From Tenodera sinensis (lineage: Eukaryota; Arthropoda; Insecta; Mantodea; Mantidae): 64,000 nucleotides of DNA. Shown one piece after another: positions 24,745 to 36,186 of this stretch. The stretch lies in assembly GCA_030765045.1 (NCBI GenBank), contig CM060962.1, positions 262,951,147 through 263,015,146 on the forward strand. Direction: 5' to 3'. The notes beneath the pieces are model-generated. The model did not search any database. It saw nothing but the letters and a program-made list of their open reading frames with translations, and was not told the DNA's origin. The translations under genes and the position numbers were made by a program. Within the stretch, counting starts at the first letter, position 1. Each line of letters begins with the position of its first letter.

Positions 24745-24960
24745 GCGGTGTGGCATTGGTTGTCAGCGTCACATTCAAGAAGTCCGAGTTCTAATCTCGG
24801 TTAGGGTGATATACGTGGATAAGTTTTTTCTGGGGTTTTTCTTTCTGAAAATCTCGGAGTTTCTAATCTGTATGGACCCTGGGATCATCGTAACTTCATT
24901 TCACCCATTTAACCTAACCGTTAAGGAACGTTAAACCCTAAAACAAAATTTAAAAATGTA
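24745..24960 (+). repeat. SINE4, tRNA-derived, single copy
   Basis: The tRNA-like head GTGTGGCATTGGTTGTCAGC and the B-box-like GAGTTCTAATCTCGG lie at about 24751-24803. A body follows, ending in AGGAACGTTAAACCCTAAAA and A-rich DNA, a common insect-type SINE end. No target duplication was seen. Confidence 0.6.
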
Positions 24961-25511
24961 GCAAAATCGTAGCCAGTTTCTTAACCTTATTCTCTATGAG
25001 AATATTTAACATATATTAATTATGTGTATGTCTATTATAGTATATCTTATAATATATATTTATCATATTAGTAGTATATTACGATACAAGTGTTGTAAAT
25101 GTAACACTGGAGAACGAGGGAGAACACAAAATACGAGACGATGCCCAGTATTTTTTAATTCGCGATTTTATTATCAAGTTTACAATGCGTATTTCATAAT
25201 ATTTACTGATTGTTGACCTTAAAATTTTAAATAAATTGCAGCTCATTCTTAACTATGCATCAATTACATCGTTAATGGCTATTAACAAATAAACAAAAAA
25301 ATAAAGACCAATGCACGACTTCAATGGTAAAGTTAACTGACAAATATGATTATGCTCCATACCTGCAATAATAAAATATCAAAGGATAGAGGATTTAAAA
25401 TAGTTCATACACATACATGCAATAAAATAGAGTGAACACGTGGGTTAGGTTACCAACAGTAGGTGTAAGAAATGTGACTTTCCACAATGACAGCATGAAA
25501 AGTAAATGGAT
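24961..25511. other. Anonymous A+T-rich DNA
   Basis: No recognised feature. Confidence 0.5.
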
Positions 25512-26216
25512 AAAAATCCTGCGTTGCACTCACATGACTTTCTCTACTATTGTACTAACCATTCTTGGAAGCTTTTATTACTATATCTTCTTTGTGTTAG
25601 TTGAGATAAACATTTGTACAAGTTATTGCTTATTTCGTTGTAGATGTAAGAGGAATATTAAAGTACAGTAGGCTGTGAGCGGTAGTCAAATATTTGAACG
25701 CTTTGAGATCCCGTTCTCTTTCCACGCTTAACATATAAAAACTGAAGAACGTTACATTTCACGAAAGTTTTAGGTTTTCCAAAACTCACACAGGTAACAA
25801 GGAATACATCCGAAATGATTCACTCTACAAAAAAATTTATTTGGACATAAAATGTGTGTTTTAGCGAGACCTACATTTTCTGTAGAGTAAGATTTGGTCT
25901 ATCTCTTACGGTTTACGAGTTATTCAAAAGTCATCCAGAGTAAACAGCACTACATAGGCTACAGCCAGAAAATTCAAAATATACATTTGACTTGTCATAA
26001 AATATCTTAAACATATGGCATTTTAATCAAAATCGTTAGAACCATTTTCAAGAAAATAAAAATTTTCGAAAAATTTTCCATGTAAAGGGTAGTTTAGAGT
26101 GGGGCTATTTTCTTCCAAATCTTCGTGTGGCATCCTTGAAAGACATCAAACTTAAATACCAACTTTGGTTTTTAACCGAGTTTTCGTTTTTGAGTTATGT
26201 TGTGCACAGACTGACA

Positions 26217-26275
<59 letters not shown>

Positions 26276-26418
26276 ACACACACACACACGGACCTTTTTC
26301 AAAAAATGATTTTTGTTTATTCAGGGGATCTCAAAACATATATTTCCGGTGAAATCTCGACATCGAATTTTTGGGTGGAATACTTTACTTCCTACTTCCC
26401 AGTAGAGAAAGTAAAAAA
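25512..26418 (+). mobile_element. TIR-A copy, near full body
   Basis: Starts TGCGTTGCACTCACATGACT, carries all body blocks and a CA array at 26218-26289, and ends in the right terminus AGTAGAGAAAGTAAAA near 26402-26417. The inverted left end is absent. Confidence 0.88.
26218..26289. repeat. (CA)n microsatellite inside TIR-A
   Basis: About 36 CA units with one CATACA break. Confidence 0.95.
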
Positions 26419-28008
26419 AACACTGTAGTCTAAACATGTTTTTATACTTCGTTTGGAAGGGGAGTGGACCATTATATCTGGATATTTATGAAGGTTGTGT
26501 TAATTATTAGAATGCATTATCTAGTTTATTTTTTAAATGATATCATGTAGGTTATTTGACGGGCGAACTGAAATGATTTTTATGTTAACTAAAAAGTTAA
26601 TAAATTGGAAGATGAAACCGTTAAAAAAACTGAATATTTAGCAAAATTGATTGAAAACTTTAGAAAGTAGGGTTTTCAGTGGTGCACTACCTTAGGGGAA
26701 TAGGAGAGCGAAGGAAATTGTAAGGAGTTGTGAAAGATTTATTCCAGACAGTTGAAGCTATTACACGTACGCTGAAGGCAGATGTTACTGCTGGTGTTGC
26801 CTAAGACGACTCAGTATTCAAGAACAGTGCCAATGGTTTTATTGCACTACATTGCAGTTTGCTCGTCCAGACCTTTACCCACTTTATCACCGTTTTTCAC
26901 GAGGACCCTAATCAGCAACTGCAATCCGTTTTTGTCCTAATGAAAAGTAACCTATGCTAACACCCTTTGTCCTCGAGCAATTTCAACGATCTGTGAATCC
27001 GTCTTCAGGAACGTTGAAGGCGAAATAAAGTGGATGAGAATGCATCAGTTTTACCAACTTAATTTGCTCTGAAAGAATCGTTTAATTTTCAAGCATAATT
27101 AAATATCCGAAAGCTAACGACTGACGTTTCGAGTCGTTATCAGAGAGAAATGAGCGTGCGAAGGAAGGAAACTTCGTTTTGTTGAAACCATTGTTTCTTT
27201 GGTGTACTGGATTTAAGGCGCGTTCGCAGTTAATCACAGTCCAGATCAGACATGAGTGTTTTATAAGACAAGACAGCCTTCTTTAAGTCACTCATGCTAC
27301 TTCAATGGATTTCTGGTAAACTTTATTAAGGTCAGATTAGTGCCAACATTTCAGAAAATCAGAAATAATTTACCTCCGAAATATACTTAGAGCTTTAATT
27401 TCAATTATATACGATGAAATTTGCTCTCATGGCCTTTAAAAGCTTCAACATGTGACCAAATAAATGATCGTCCGGCTTAATGATCTGTAGTTAGTTCCAA
27501 TGAGTTTTACTGATTTTGATTTTCTTACCTGTTTGCGCATTAAAAACGATCAACTTAATGCAGTTTGTAAAGCACAATTTTTTGGAATAACGAATTTAAA
27601 AAGCTGGACGATGGTTTTCACTTTACTCAAGGTCTGGCACTGATAATTATAATTTAAACACTTAGGAAAGCTTGTTACAAAATTATATTTTAAGGTTTGA
27701 AATTCTTTTTCTGAAACTGATAGAAGAGTGTAAAGAATTATATATGTAAGTTTGATGCATTAATATTTAAATAATGTGATAGTATGGAGGACTAGTCTGA
27801 TTAGCATAATACAATAAAAGTCATATTGTTTTATCAATAAATATTAAAGATATAAGAATGTCATTTAAAACAGACATTATTATGACGAGAAAACATGTAA
27901 TAACATCCTGAAAACATTTAAATAAAAACATTTAGAAATGACACATTTGAGTTTAAAACTGTATTTTGCCAATGTTAAATCTATTAAATTCGCGACCATT
28001 ACGTTGAA

Positions 28009-28013
<5 letters not shown>
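26419..28013. other. Anonymous DNA
   Basis: 1.6 kb with no recognised repeat or ORF of note. Confidence 0.5.
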
Positions 28014-28067
<54 letters not shown>

Positions 28068-28081
28068 GACACACACACACA

Positions 28082-28139
<58 letters not shown>

Positions 28140-28144
28140 CACAC
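28014..28144. repeat. (CA)n microsatellite outside TIR-A
   Basis: 131 bp of CA with GACAGACA and ACAGACAC breaks. Unlike the other CA arrays, its flanks do not match TIR-A. The Cys-Val ORFs on the minus strand are artefacts. Confidence 0.95.
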
Positions 28145-28940
28145 TGCCTACCTTTGTCGCATTTCCAAAACAACTATTAGGTCTGTGTATTCCCAGTATC
28201 GAAGGAACGATCTCTTTAGACTTACTCAAGGATTGGGATTCCCCTTGTTGCAGCGCAGCTGTGAAAGATTTATTTCGTGAAGTACGATATTTGAGCGTCT
28301 GGTAGCGCTCCCCGTTCTTTATTTATGCATAGTCCATGCACCGGTGAGAGTATAAAAAATATTTGCCAAGGCAGACGCAATATTTGAATCTGCAACTGGG
28401 AGGACCTCAGGGTGCTTTTAGAAGCGCGTATGAACTTCTTTATTTATGCATAGGTTTCATGCAGGCCAGCAGCGTTGGCTTCGGCGAACGTTTTAACTGA
28501 AATCGGAACATCCTATTGGCGAAATTCCCTAGATATAGAGCCTGGCCTTTTTATACATGGACTTATCACCACCGGTTAAACAAAATTTTCAAAAACTTCT
28601 TCCACACGTACGTAATCACCTTTCTTTCGGGATTTTTTATTGCATTAAGTGACAGGGGTTGACGGCTACACACATTTCTTTAACAACTTTATTATAATTA
28701 CATAGAGCTTCCAAAATATTTCTATAAAACGCTTAATCCCAATACGTTTTATTAAATACAGTAAATTCACACCAAAAAAATTAATGTGTGTTACATTCGC
28801 ATAACTTTTTCATAATATAACTTATTCTACCAACTAAGGTTTACAATTTACAAACTATAGGTATTTTTACGAAAAAAAAATTTGCTTCTGCATTCTTGTT
28901 AAATGGCATAAAGTTTTCTTTTTCTGCTTCTGCAACACAA
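28145..28940. other. Anonymous DNA
   Basis: Contains two similar short stretches, TCTTTATTTATGCATAG near 28316 and TTCTTTATTTATGCATAGG near 28435, about 120 bp apart. Otherwise nothing is recognised. Confidence 0.45.
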
Positions 28941-29725
28941 AGTTAAGTTCTGATGTGCTACATTCTTCCGTCTCTTTCACGTTAATCGAGATAAAAATTT
29001 GTAGAAATACCTTTAGTGCATATTTCCTTTCAGATACAAAGGGAATAGGGGAATACAGATGATTAAGAGATAGTAAAACCTTTTAAAGCTGGTTGCTATA
29101 TTATGGATATGAAACTCCGTTTTCTTTGCATAACGGCGATAAAAAAGAACCGAATAACAGCTTTCTATTTGAGAAAAATAAAAGTACTAGAAAATTTAAA
29201 CCTATGACAAGGAATACCTCGGAAATGTATTTTAGATAAACTATGTACTTCAAGGAGATCCACATTATTATGTCATGAGACTTTATATCTTACGGTTTAT
29301 TAGTTATTCAATGGCCATTCAGAATGAGAAGAACTTCTGAAGCTATTCTCAATAAGTTCTATATGTGTGTTATATTTGCCATAAACATGTTAAGCATACC
29401 TATAGTACTTTAGTCAAAATCGTCCCAAACAATTTTCCATTTATAGAGTAGTCTGGAATGGGGCGATTTTCTTGTAAGACGACCAGTCACATCCTTGGAA
29501 GATGGAGAACTTAAATACCAAGTTTAGTATTCCACCAATTATAGCTTTCTTTTTTTTTAAGTTATGCTTTTCGCAGGTCCAATCAAAGAAAATAAACAGC
29601 CAAATAGACAAACACACATGGGGGTGGTCCACGGGACCCCCAAAAAGTGTATTTTCGGTAAAATTTCGACATCGAATGTTTTGGTGAAATGTAAAAGGGT
29701 ATAGTAGAAGAAGTAAAATAGAGAA
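28941..29725 (+). mobile_element. TIR-A copy, diverged, no CA array
   Basis: Has GATGTGCTACATTCTTCCGT, GACAAGGAATACCTCGGAAA, GTCACATCCTTGGAAGATG and the right-end block TTTCGACATCGAATGTTTTG. It ends in AGTAGAAGAAGTAAAAT. The microsatellite is reduced to a few CA units near 29610. Confidence 0.65.
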
Positions 29726-29867
29726 CACATCTTAGCTTCTGGCCAACACCACTAACTTCCGAGTTGTGTTGTGAGGAAACAAGTTTAATTTTACTAATCT
29801 ACAGTATTGTAAAATTGTCATACTTTATTAGCATTTTATTCAATTAATATGTATCCAGAAGGCTAAA

Positions 29868-29935
29868 AACATATGTTTCCGCTGAAATCTCGATATCGAA
29901 ATTTTGGTTGGAATGCAATACTTCCTCTAGCTAAG
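29868..29935 (+). repeat. TIR-A right-end fragment, interrupted
   Basis: Carries AAATCTCGATATCGAAATTT and CAATACTTCCTCTAG. The expected terminus GGTAGAGAAAGTAAAA is found at 31078-31093, after the mariner-like element, so the end may be split by about 1.1 kb of inserted DNA. Confidence 0.55.
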
Positions 29936-30213
29936 GCATTGTCTATTTTATATTCGTAATTAGGCTGACATCACAACTAAGATGTTCACAGCGGCAAAGC
30001 GGAGCAAACTTATAGCATGTGGTTTACTCCACGTGGGAAATATATTCTTATGTCTCTGGTTGACTAAAGTTAGATATGAATCGATTTTTACTGGATGGAA
30101 GCGGGATAGCAGGGAACTCCACTCCAGCCAATGAAGGATGCGGTCGCGAGCTGATTCTACTTTACTGCGGTCAGCAGTTTAGTTATGATGTCACTCTAAC
30201 TACAAAAGAGGAC

Positions 30214-31076
30214 TATAGACAATGTCCCCAAAAAATCACCAACGCTTAGTATGTTGTAGGGAATGGCAAGCTGATCCATTTTCAAGAATGAACCCCTGTT
30301 CGGAAATGCACGGTTTGGACGCCTGTAGCGCATCGAAGTGTGAGATGGATGTGCGTTCACATTTCGTCAATAAACCCAACACCGAACTGTCTACATTACA
30401 AACGGGCTTCGAACTGTGCACCTACTACGTCATTGCAGAGCCTATATCGGTGGTGCTGAGCCACATGAACATGATCCAATACGTGCGGTTGACTTTGCAG
30501 GTTTTCTATCGCTCCGTGGACTCGAGCAATAAGGTCCTCCGTTGACGTTACCAGAGTGTCATATATCAAACTCTTCAAACAACGCCACAGAAAACAGTCG
30601 ACAGATGTCAGATCTGGCAACCCTACTGGCAATGGAACTGGTTCACCTCTACTGTCCATTGATTTCGATATGCGATGTTGAGGTGATTCTGCACATTTAC
30701 ATCAAAGTGTGCTGGAAGTCATATCCACCATTTCCGCAGCTGTATACTGGTACTCGTCGCACTGCTGTTAAAACGTTACTGTACTGGAAACCACACAAGT
30801 AACGCAGTAGTATGCACACTAAGGACTCTATGGAGGAATGTAGCTCATTGCAGGAATGTTATTATGCTCAGGTCGTTCATCCCAGTACACAGATGGCTAA
30901 TGAGTTGCATACCTTCCGTATTCAGATACCAATACAAATTGTCACAGCCGTTCGTACTTAAACTTGGACGCTCTACAGCGTCCAAACCGTGCACTTCCGG
31001 ACAGGTGTTCCTGTTTGGAAACCAATCAGTTTGCCATCTCGCACAATTGTCGGTGCTTTTTGTGATACCTTCTATA
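30214..31076 (-). mobile_element. Mariner-type deletion derivative with ~100-bp inverted ends
   Basis: The ends are inverted copies: ATGCACGGTTTGGACGCCTG near 30305-30325 against its complement near 30975-31000, and TGGCAAGCTGATCC against its complement near 31027-31040. Both termini can be drawn as TA/TATAG...CTATA/TA, as expected for TA-target mariner elements. The interior holds only the C-terminal transposase part. The total is about 0.86 kb, much shorter than an autonomous mariner of about 1.3 kb. Confidence 0.7.
30396..30714 (-). pseudogene. Mariner/Tc1-type transposase C-terminal fragment
   Basis: The minus strand reads PAHFDVNVQNHLNIAYRNQW at about 30714-30655. After a frameshift it continues in an open frame with PDLTSVDCFLWRCLKSLIYD and ends in GAQFEARL. 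This is the region around and after the third catalytic Asp of insect mariner/Tc1-like (IS630 superfamily, DDE) transposases; the Asp in TSVD is the likely third residue. The N-terminal DNA-binding half and the first catalytic Asp are absent, so it cannot encode an active enzyme. The assignment rests on motif recall, not a search. Confidence 0.7.
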
Positions 31077-31093
31077 TGGTAGAGAAAGTAAAA

Positions 31094-31964
31094 TCTGGAG
31101 CTGTTATTATATTACCTCATATAAAACGCCGCAAAATTAAAAGTTAGTTCAAACGTGTGAGTAAACGTTTTTTTGAGATTTATTATCTTCCTTAAGTCCA
31201 TAGCATATCTGTCGAGGCCAGTGAATGTAACAAACATTTATTCCTGTTCTCTTTTAGTTGTAAAATGTGATATTTTGCGCGGTTCATCGCGCAGTGTAGC
31301 GGCGGTTTTGTTTTGCCTTCCTATCGAACTGTATTGATCGACTACAGATAATTAAAGGGAGTTTTATCGTGGCACATGCCTATGTTTGCCTCGGATAACT
31401 TTATTATAACAAAAGAATGTAATCTGTGTTCAGCAGCGTGGAATGTATAACAGTTCACTATGCCTACTGAAACATTAAAAAATGGGAGATAGAAATTTAG
31501 TTCCCGACCTTTGTGCTGTAAACATATTAAGTTGTAAATGCCGCCATTGTGCCCATAGAATTGGGTCTAAAGCTCTGGAAATGATAAAGGTTGTCCAAAT
31601 AAAAGCAAGATGAAAGGATAAATCGCGTAAAAAATGGATACCTCGTACTTTTATACGTTTTAAATACTCCAGATATAGTGTTGGAATTGCGTTATGGTAA
31701 CATTTGTTTAACAGGAAAAAATAAACTTTTTGAAGGAGTAATACGTTCGGGGAAAAATAATTAATTGATGAGCTATGTAAACTATACCATGAAAACCAAC
31801 ACTATAAAGTGCATTTAAATCCAGTTTTTCTGTAACTTGATTTAAATAATTTGTGTTGAATAAAAATTGTGGTATATACCTTCTCTGTTCGTTATTATTG
31901 GACAATCGTTCTGAAAAATCTTCACAAATGCATACCTACATCTCTAAAAACAATGAATATTCGC
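31094..31964. other. Anonymous DNA
   Basis: No recognised feature. Confidence 0.5.
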
Positions 31965-32385
31965 CAAGAAATTTGATGTGCTACACATGCATTACTTTTT
32001 CTACTCACTCTTCTATAAAATCCTATTCTCTTACTACTTCATATTACTTGAGATAAACGTTTGCAGGAATTATATTTTTTGCATTTTTCCTTGTAAGTAC
32101 AAAGGGAATACAGTAGGCATTGAGCGATGTTGTCTTTTAAGAAGTGATCGCAATATAATGACAATAAAATTCCGTTCTCCCTGGTGAAGAAATAACAAAG
32201 ACAAAAAATATGAATAATTATTTCCTATTTCACAAAAGTATAAGCACTAGAAACGTCAAATGAAACGTAAGGAACACCTCGAAAATAGTTATCTGTAGAA
32301 AAAAATGCATTTCATATAAATTGTATGCTTTGAAAGCCTCGTTTCTTACGTAGTAAGATTTTTTCTATCGCTTAGGGTTTGATTT

Positions 32386-32640
32386 TTATCAATGGTAAAC
32401 GTGAAACTAAGAATTTATAACTTAGATCTCGAAATGTCTTACTAATGGTCCTTTTTATAATTTTATTTATTATTCCGACTTTTGCCTCTGTTTTGTATGT
32501 GTGTGTATATTTGTTTTTACTAGTATTTTTATTTTATATTGAAATTTATATCTGGCTTTTGCCATGATCGCCGCTCAAAGAACGCTGTTGACCTAGTAGT
32601 AGATGCCCTTAACCTTAAAACTTATCTTATCACTAAAGGT
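32386..32640. repeat. Unidentified ~250-bp insert within TIR-A
   Basis: Not matched elsewhere in the window. It contains GATCGCCGCTCAAAGAACGC and ends in TTAACCTTAAAACTTATC. It may be a LINE 3' end or MITE; no coding potential. Confidence 0.4.
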
Positions 32641-32941
32641 TTGCCAGTTGTGTAAAAGTCATCCAGAATAAAAAAAGAAGACTCCCGAGACTATCCCCAG
32701 AAAATTCAAGAAGTACATTTCATTTGTTACGAAATTATCTTAAACTTACGTACGATACTTCTATCAAAACCGTGAGAGCCATTTTGAGGTAAAATATTTT
32801 CAAAACTTTATCCATGTAAACGATAGCTTCGAGCGGCGGGATTTTCTTGAATATCTTCATGTCGCATTCTTGGAAGACGCTGAACTTGAATGTCATGTAT
32901 GGTAGTTAACATAATTTTCGTTTTGGGGTTATGCTGCTCAT

Positions 32942-32963
32942 AGACAGACAGGCAGAGAGACAT

Positions 32964-33012
<49 letters not shown>

Positions 33013-33047
33013 GAGACATAGAGATAGACAGACACAGACAGAGAGAC
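32942..33047. repeat. (GACA)n microsatellite inside TIR-A
   Basis: Pure GACA units in the middle with GAGA/CATAGA variants at the edges, at the position where other copies have CA. Confidence 0.95.
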
Positions 33048-33238
33048 GGATTTTTTTCTAAAAGTGTTTTTTTGGAAGGGAGTCTCAAAAGATCCATTTG
33101 CGGTGAAATCTCTGTATCGAATTTTTGGCTTACAATAAGTCATCTACTGCCTGTTAAAGAAAGTAATATGTTTCAATATTTCATTTAGGTAACAGGCAGT
33201 ACTGAGGTTTCTGTACGCAGAGACTGGGTAAAAGTTTT

Positions 33239-33455
<217 letters not shown>

Positions 33456-33526
33456 AAGCTGTTCTCTTTTGGAGAACCAGGAAAAAACTTAAGATATCGC
33501 ATACACGAATTCAATTCTGCAACACA

Positions 33527-33832
33527 ATGCTGTTCAGGAGGGAAGAAGTGGTTTTAACCTTTCTGAGGATAGGTCATACCCGAGCCACACAAGGACACCT
33601 TTTGCGTGGTGATCCGGAGCCTGTCTTGCGATGTGCAATGTTTCACTCTCCGTCGCACATGTCCTTGGTTGTCCACAATACACTCGTGAGCGCCAGTCCC
33701 TTGGTCTGGACCTTACACTGTGCTCAGTTTTAAGCAACGACCCAGCAACTGTAACTACAGTACTGGGTTTGTTTCCAAGATTGGTTTTGGCAAGCAAGTG
33801 TAAGGTTATTTTATCTTGGCGGATTTAGAATT
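33527..33832 (+). pseudogene. LINE ORF2 C-terminal fragment, frameshifted
   Basis: The first frame gives REEVVLTFLRIGHTRATQGH then LLRGDPEPV. A second frame from 33631 gives CNVSLSVAHVLGCPQYTRER and continues to a stop near 33829. Together these match the segment after the reverse transcriptase (and RNase H) of I-type LINE ORF2, including a Cys/His cluster, in LINE proteins I know. The shift falls near 33620-33630, where about two bases seem missing inside the Cys motif. Not functional. Confidence 0.75.
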
Positions 33833-34087
33833 TTGAGATGTTTTACTTCTGGTGTTTTTAACTTTTTAACAGGCTTACCAGTTATGTTTTTAGTAAATTT
33901 CGTTTGTACCTGTTTTAACTTTTAGCCACTTTTACTCTCGTTTTAGTGCTTTTAACTTCCATTTTTAGTTATTTTAACTCGAACTTTTTAACTTTTTAGG
34001 GGTGAGTTTTTACTAATTGTTTTCTTGTTTTTTTATTTTTGGACTTTGGGCCCTAATGAACTAGTTGTCGATGGGCCCTTAAACACA

Positions 34088-34220
34088 ACTCACTCACTCA
34101 ATCACTCACTCACTCACTCACTCACTCACTCACTCACTCACTCACTCACTCACACACTCACACACTCACTCACTCACTCACTCACTCACTCACTCACTCA
34201 CTCATTCACTCACACAGTCA
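34088..34220. repeat. (ACTC)n LINE tail
   Basis: About 30 units with a few CACA and CATT variants. Confidence 0.95.
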
Positions 34221-34608
34221 CATTGCTGTTGGATGGTATTGCAAAACTGTATGTTTTAAAGAGATCTTCAGCATCTGTACTGAGCTTCTGCGATTTCTCG
34301 ATTATGTGCAACTTGTATAAATCTCTGTCTCTCTCGCTCTCTATCTCTTTTTCTCATATATACATAGAGATAAAATGTGTAATTTATATGTCTTTTATTT
34401 TCTCTTAAGGTTTACCAATTATAATCAAAGGAAGTACAGTATTTGAACCATAGCTACATACATGGGTCAAATATATTATATGGTATTAACGAGGCCTAAC
34501 GTTGTATGAAGTAGCAGATGAATAAAATTCAGCATTTACTTCGCAAAAATCTCAATGGCAGATTGCGGCTACCTCCTAAGGAATTACCAAAACATGCCAT
34601 TTATTGTC
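34221..34608. other. Anonymous DNA
   Basis: A TCTC-rich patch at 34322-34355; nothing else recognised. Confidence 0.5.
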
Positions 34609-34729
34609 TGCAACAATACCTCCCTGCTGAAAACATCGGTTTTCGTTAGATCCCCGATGTTAAGCAGCATTGGGCGTGGTCAGTATGTGGATGGGTGACC
34701 GTTTGGGAACACCACGAGCCGTTAGTATC
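34609..34729 (+). rRNA. 5S rRNA gene or pseudogene
   Basis: Aligns end to end (about 121 nt) with animal 5S rRNA as I remember it. Landmarks are the A-box region GTTAAGCAGC (34659-34668), GGGCGTGGT(C/T)AGTA, the C box GGATGGGTGACCG (34689-34701), and TTGGGAACACCACG. A TTTT that could stop RNA polymerase III lies at 34739-34742. Differences concentrate in the first 20 nt and in the closing helix, where the 5' TGCAAC and 3' GTTAGT ends pair poorly. That favours a dispersed pseudogene or diverged copy. It stands alone, and no SINE body follows it. Confidence 0.75.
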
Positions 34730-34742
34730 AGGTTCTCGTTTT

Positions 34743-35539
34743 GTTTTCCTTTCTTAATTTTCTTCTTTTTGCCCTCTTTTTCTTTTTTCATCGCTCCTTT
34801 CTCGACGTTCCGCCTTTCCTAAACTCTTCAGCTCTTCACAGTTCACAGTTTAGCATTTTCTTCGCCGCAAGGTATAGATAAAAGAAAGCATAAAGATTTT
34901 CTTGAGCTGTGTAAAAGTGGAGTAATTCCAAGTGCTCATGTGCAATTCTGTAAGAGCTTGAAACTTAATAGTATTCCAGAAGAGAAGTCTAAATAATTAC
35001 CTGTCCTTTGAAAACAATGTTTCATTCACACACAAACACACCGTTCCCTTTGTTTTATATTCATTTATTATACAGCAATTATAAGCAATAATTCGCAAAC
35101 CAGTAATAAATATTAAAAAAAAAAAAAAACCCGGTTACTGCTCAAAGGTTTATGTGGTTATTTAAAAAGTCCACGTAAATGTCGTACAAAGCAAAGTATT
35201 TACAAAACTGAAACCTAGGTTAATTTGTATAGCAATAAAGAATATTTGTACATAGTTTTATTGTTGTACGATTCACCTATTTACTAGCTGCAATTAAAAA
35301 CATTAAAATAACTATTCCAGCATCCTAATTTTTGAGTTGTCACACTCTTGTGAGCCATCGATATGTTCTAAGGGGCAACTAATAAAGAAAACCTGAAAAG
35401 AGATTATGTGGTGAAACAACGAGTCTGTTGCATGCAGTCACACAATAAAAGTGTTCATTATTTTCGGATTTTAATCCTTTATCGGGAGATTAAAAGACCA
35501 AAAACACGAACAAAATGACGGTCGACTGCACTGGTTAAT
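34743..35539. other. Anonymous DNA
   Basis: Short A run at about 35115-35129; nothing else recognised. Confidence 0.5.
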
Positions 35540-35870
35540 AATCCACAGCCTATTTGGTCCTGGCCTTGTGTTCACTTATGAGTAATAGAAGTTCAAAGTT
35601 ACCATTAACCGTCAAAAATAGAAAAATTGACAAAAATATGGATCCCATTAAAGCACACACATATCACTTCTTTGTGGAGATAAAGATATTAGAGGTATTC
35701 CTTGTTTCAAACACCGATATCTACTTTGCTTAAATGGGAAATCGTTATTATGTTCTTGCCATGTAAAGCGAATGGAAGATCAAAACTATCACATAGAGAC
35801 CAAATCTTAAAATATTAGATTATCACTTAAAGCTCCTGTATTCTCCAATTTCCATTGTATATTTAAACCT
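35540..35870 (-). repeat. TIR-A, strongly diverged reverse fragment
   Basis: Shares ATATGGATCCCATTAAAGCA, TTAGAGGTATTCCTTGTTTC and a GTATTCTCCAATTTCC-like block with the reverse body. Confidence 0.45.
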
Positions 35871-35932
35871 GTGGTGTTTTAATACAACCGTTTAGAGTCA
35901 TTTGTGGTATAATCAAAATATAGTAATCGATT

Positions 35933-36186
35933 TTATGATTGTCTGTAGGGACATTAACAGGGCGTGTTTTCTGATATCGGTCTCCACCAGTTTCAAAGGG
36001 ATGTTACTTCCCCTCCCTTCCAGTTGAGGGAGGTGGCTATACCTATTCCTAATTAGCCAATGAGTTGACAAAACCAGCATAGGTATGCTCTATTGGTTCG
36101 ATTCAGAGCACAGGGTGACACTATCAGTCAAGACATGAAGGCATGACGTAATAAAGCACCTACAAACGGTAAGGAAGCGCACCTCA
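35933..36186 (+). repeat. Repeat C, copy 1
   Basis: Matches 46698-46952 in the same orientation. Shared strings include CCCCTCCCTTCCAGTTGAGG and ACCTACAAACGGTAAGGAA, and both contain a small CTCCC...GGGAG palindrome. No coding potential. Class unknown. Confidence 0.8.

Larger units (their letters stand above)
31965..33168 (+). mobile_element. TIR-A copy interrupted at 32386-32640
   Basis: The body start ATTTGATGTGCTACACATGC is followed by normal blocks up to TCTATCGCTTAGGGTTT. About 250 bp of foreign sequence (32386-32640) follows, after which AGGTTTGCCAGTTGTGTAAA resumes the body. The microsatellite is GACA instead of CA. The right end is decayed (TTAAAGAAAGTAAT). Confidence 0.7.
33527..34220 (+). 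mobile_element. LINE 3' end with (ACTC)n tail
   Basis: Coding remnant (33527-33832), then a T-rich 3' untranslated region with repeated TTTTTAACTTTTTA-like units (33835-34020). Next comes CTTTGGGCCCTAATGAACTA, GATGGGCCCTTAAACACAAC, and a tail of ACTC repeats (34088-34220). Non-LTR elements of the I/Nimb type in insects and molluscs have this 3' end, from memory. 5' truncated; the junction with the upstream ATT array is near 33456-33526. Confidence 0.75.

Noticed and set aside
30222..30545. 107-codon plus-strand ORF
   Set aside because: Runs antisense through the inverted end and transposase remnant of the mariner-type element.
34088..34220. CRISPR-like or satellite array
   Set aside because: Pure tetranucleotide repeat without spacers; it is a LINE tail.
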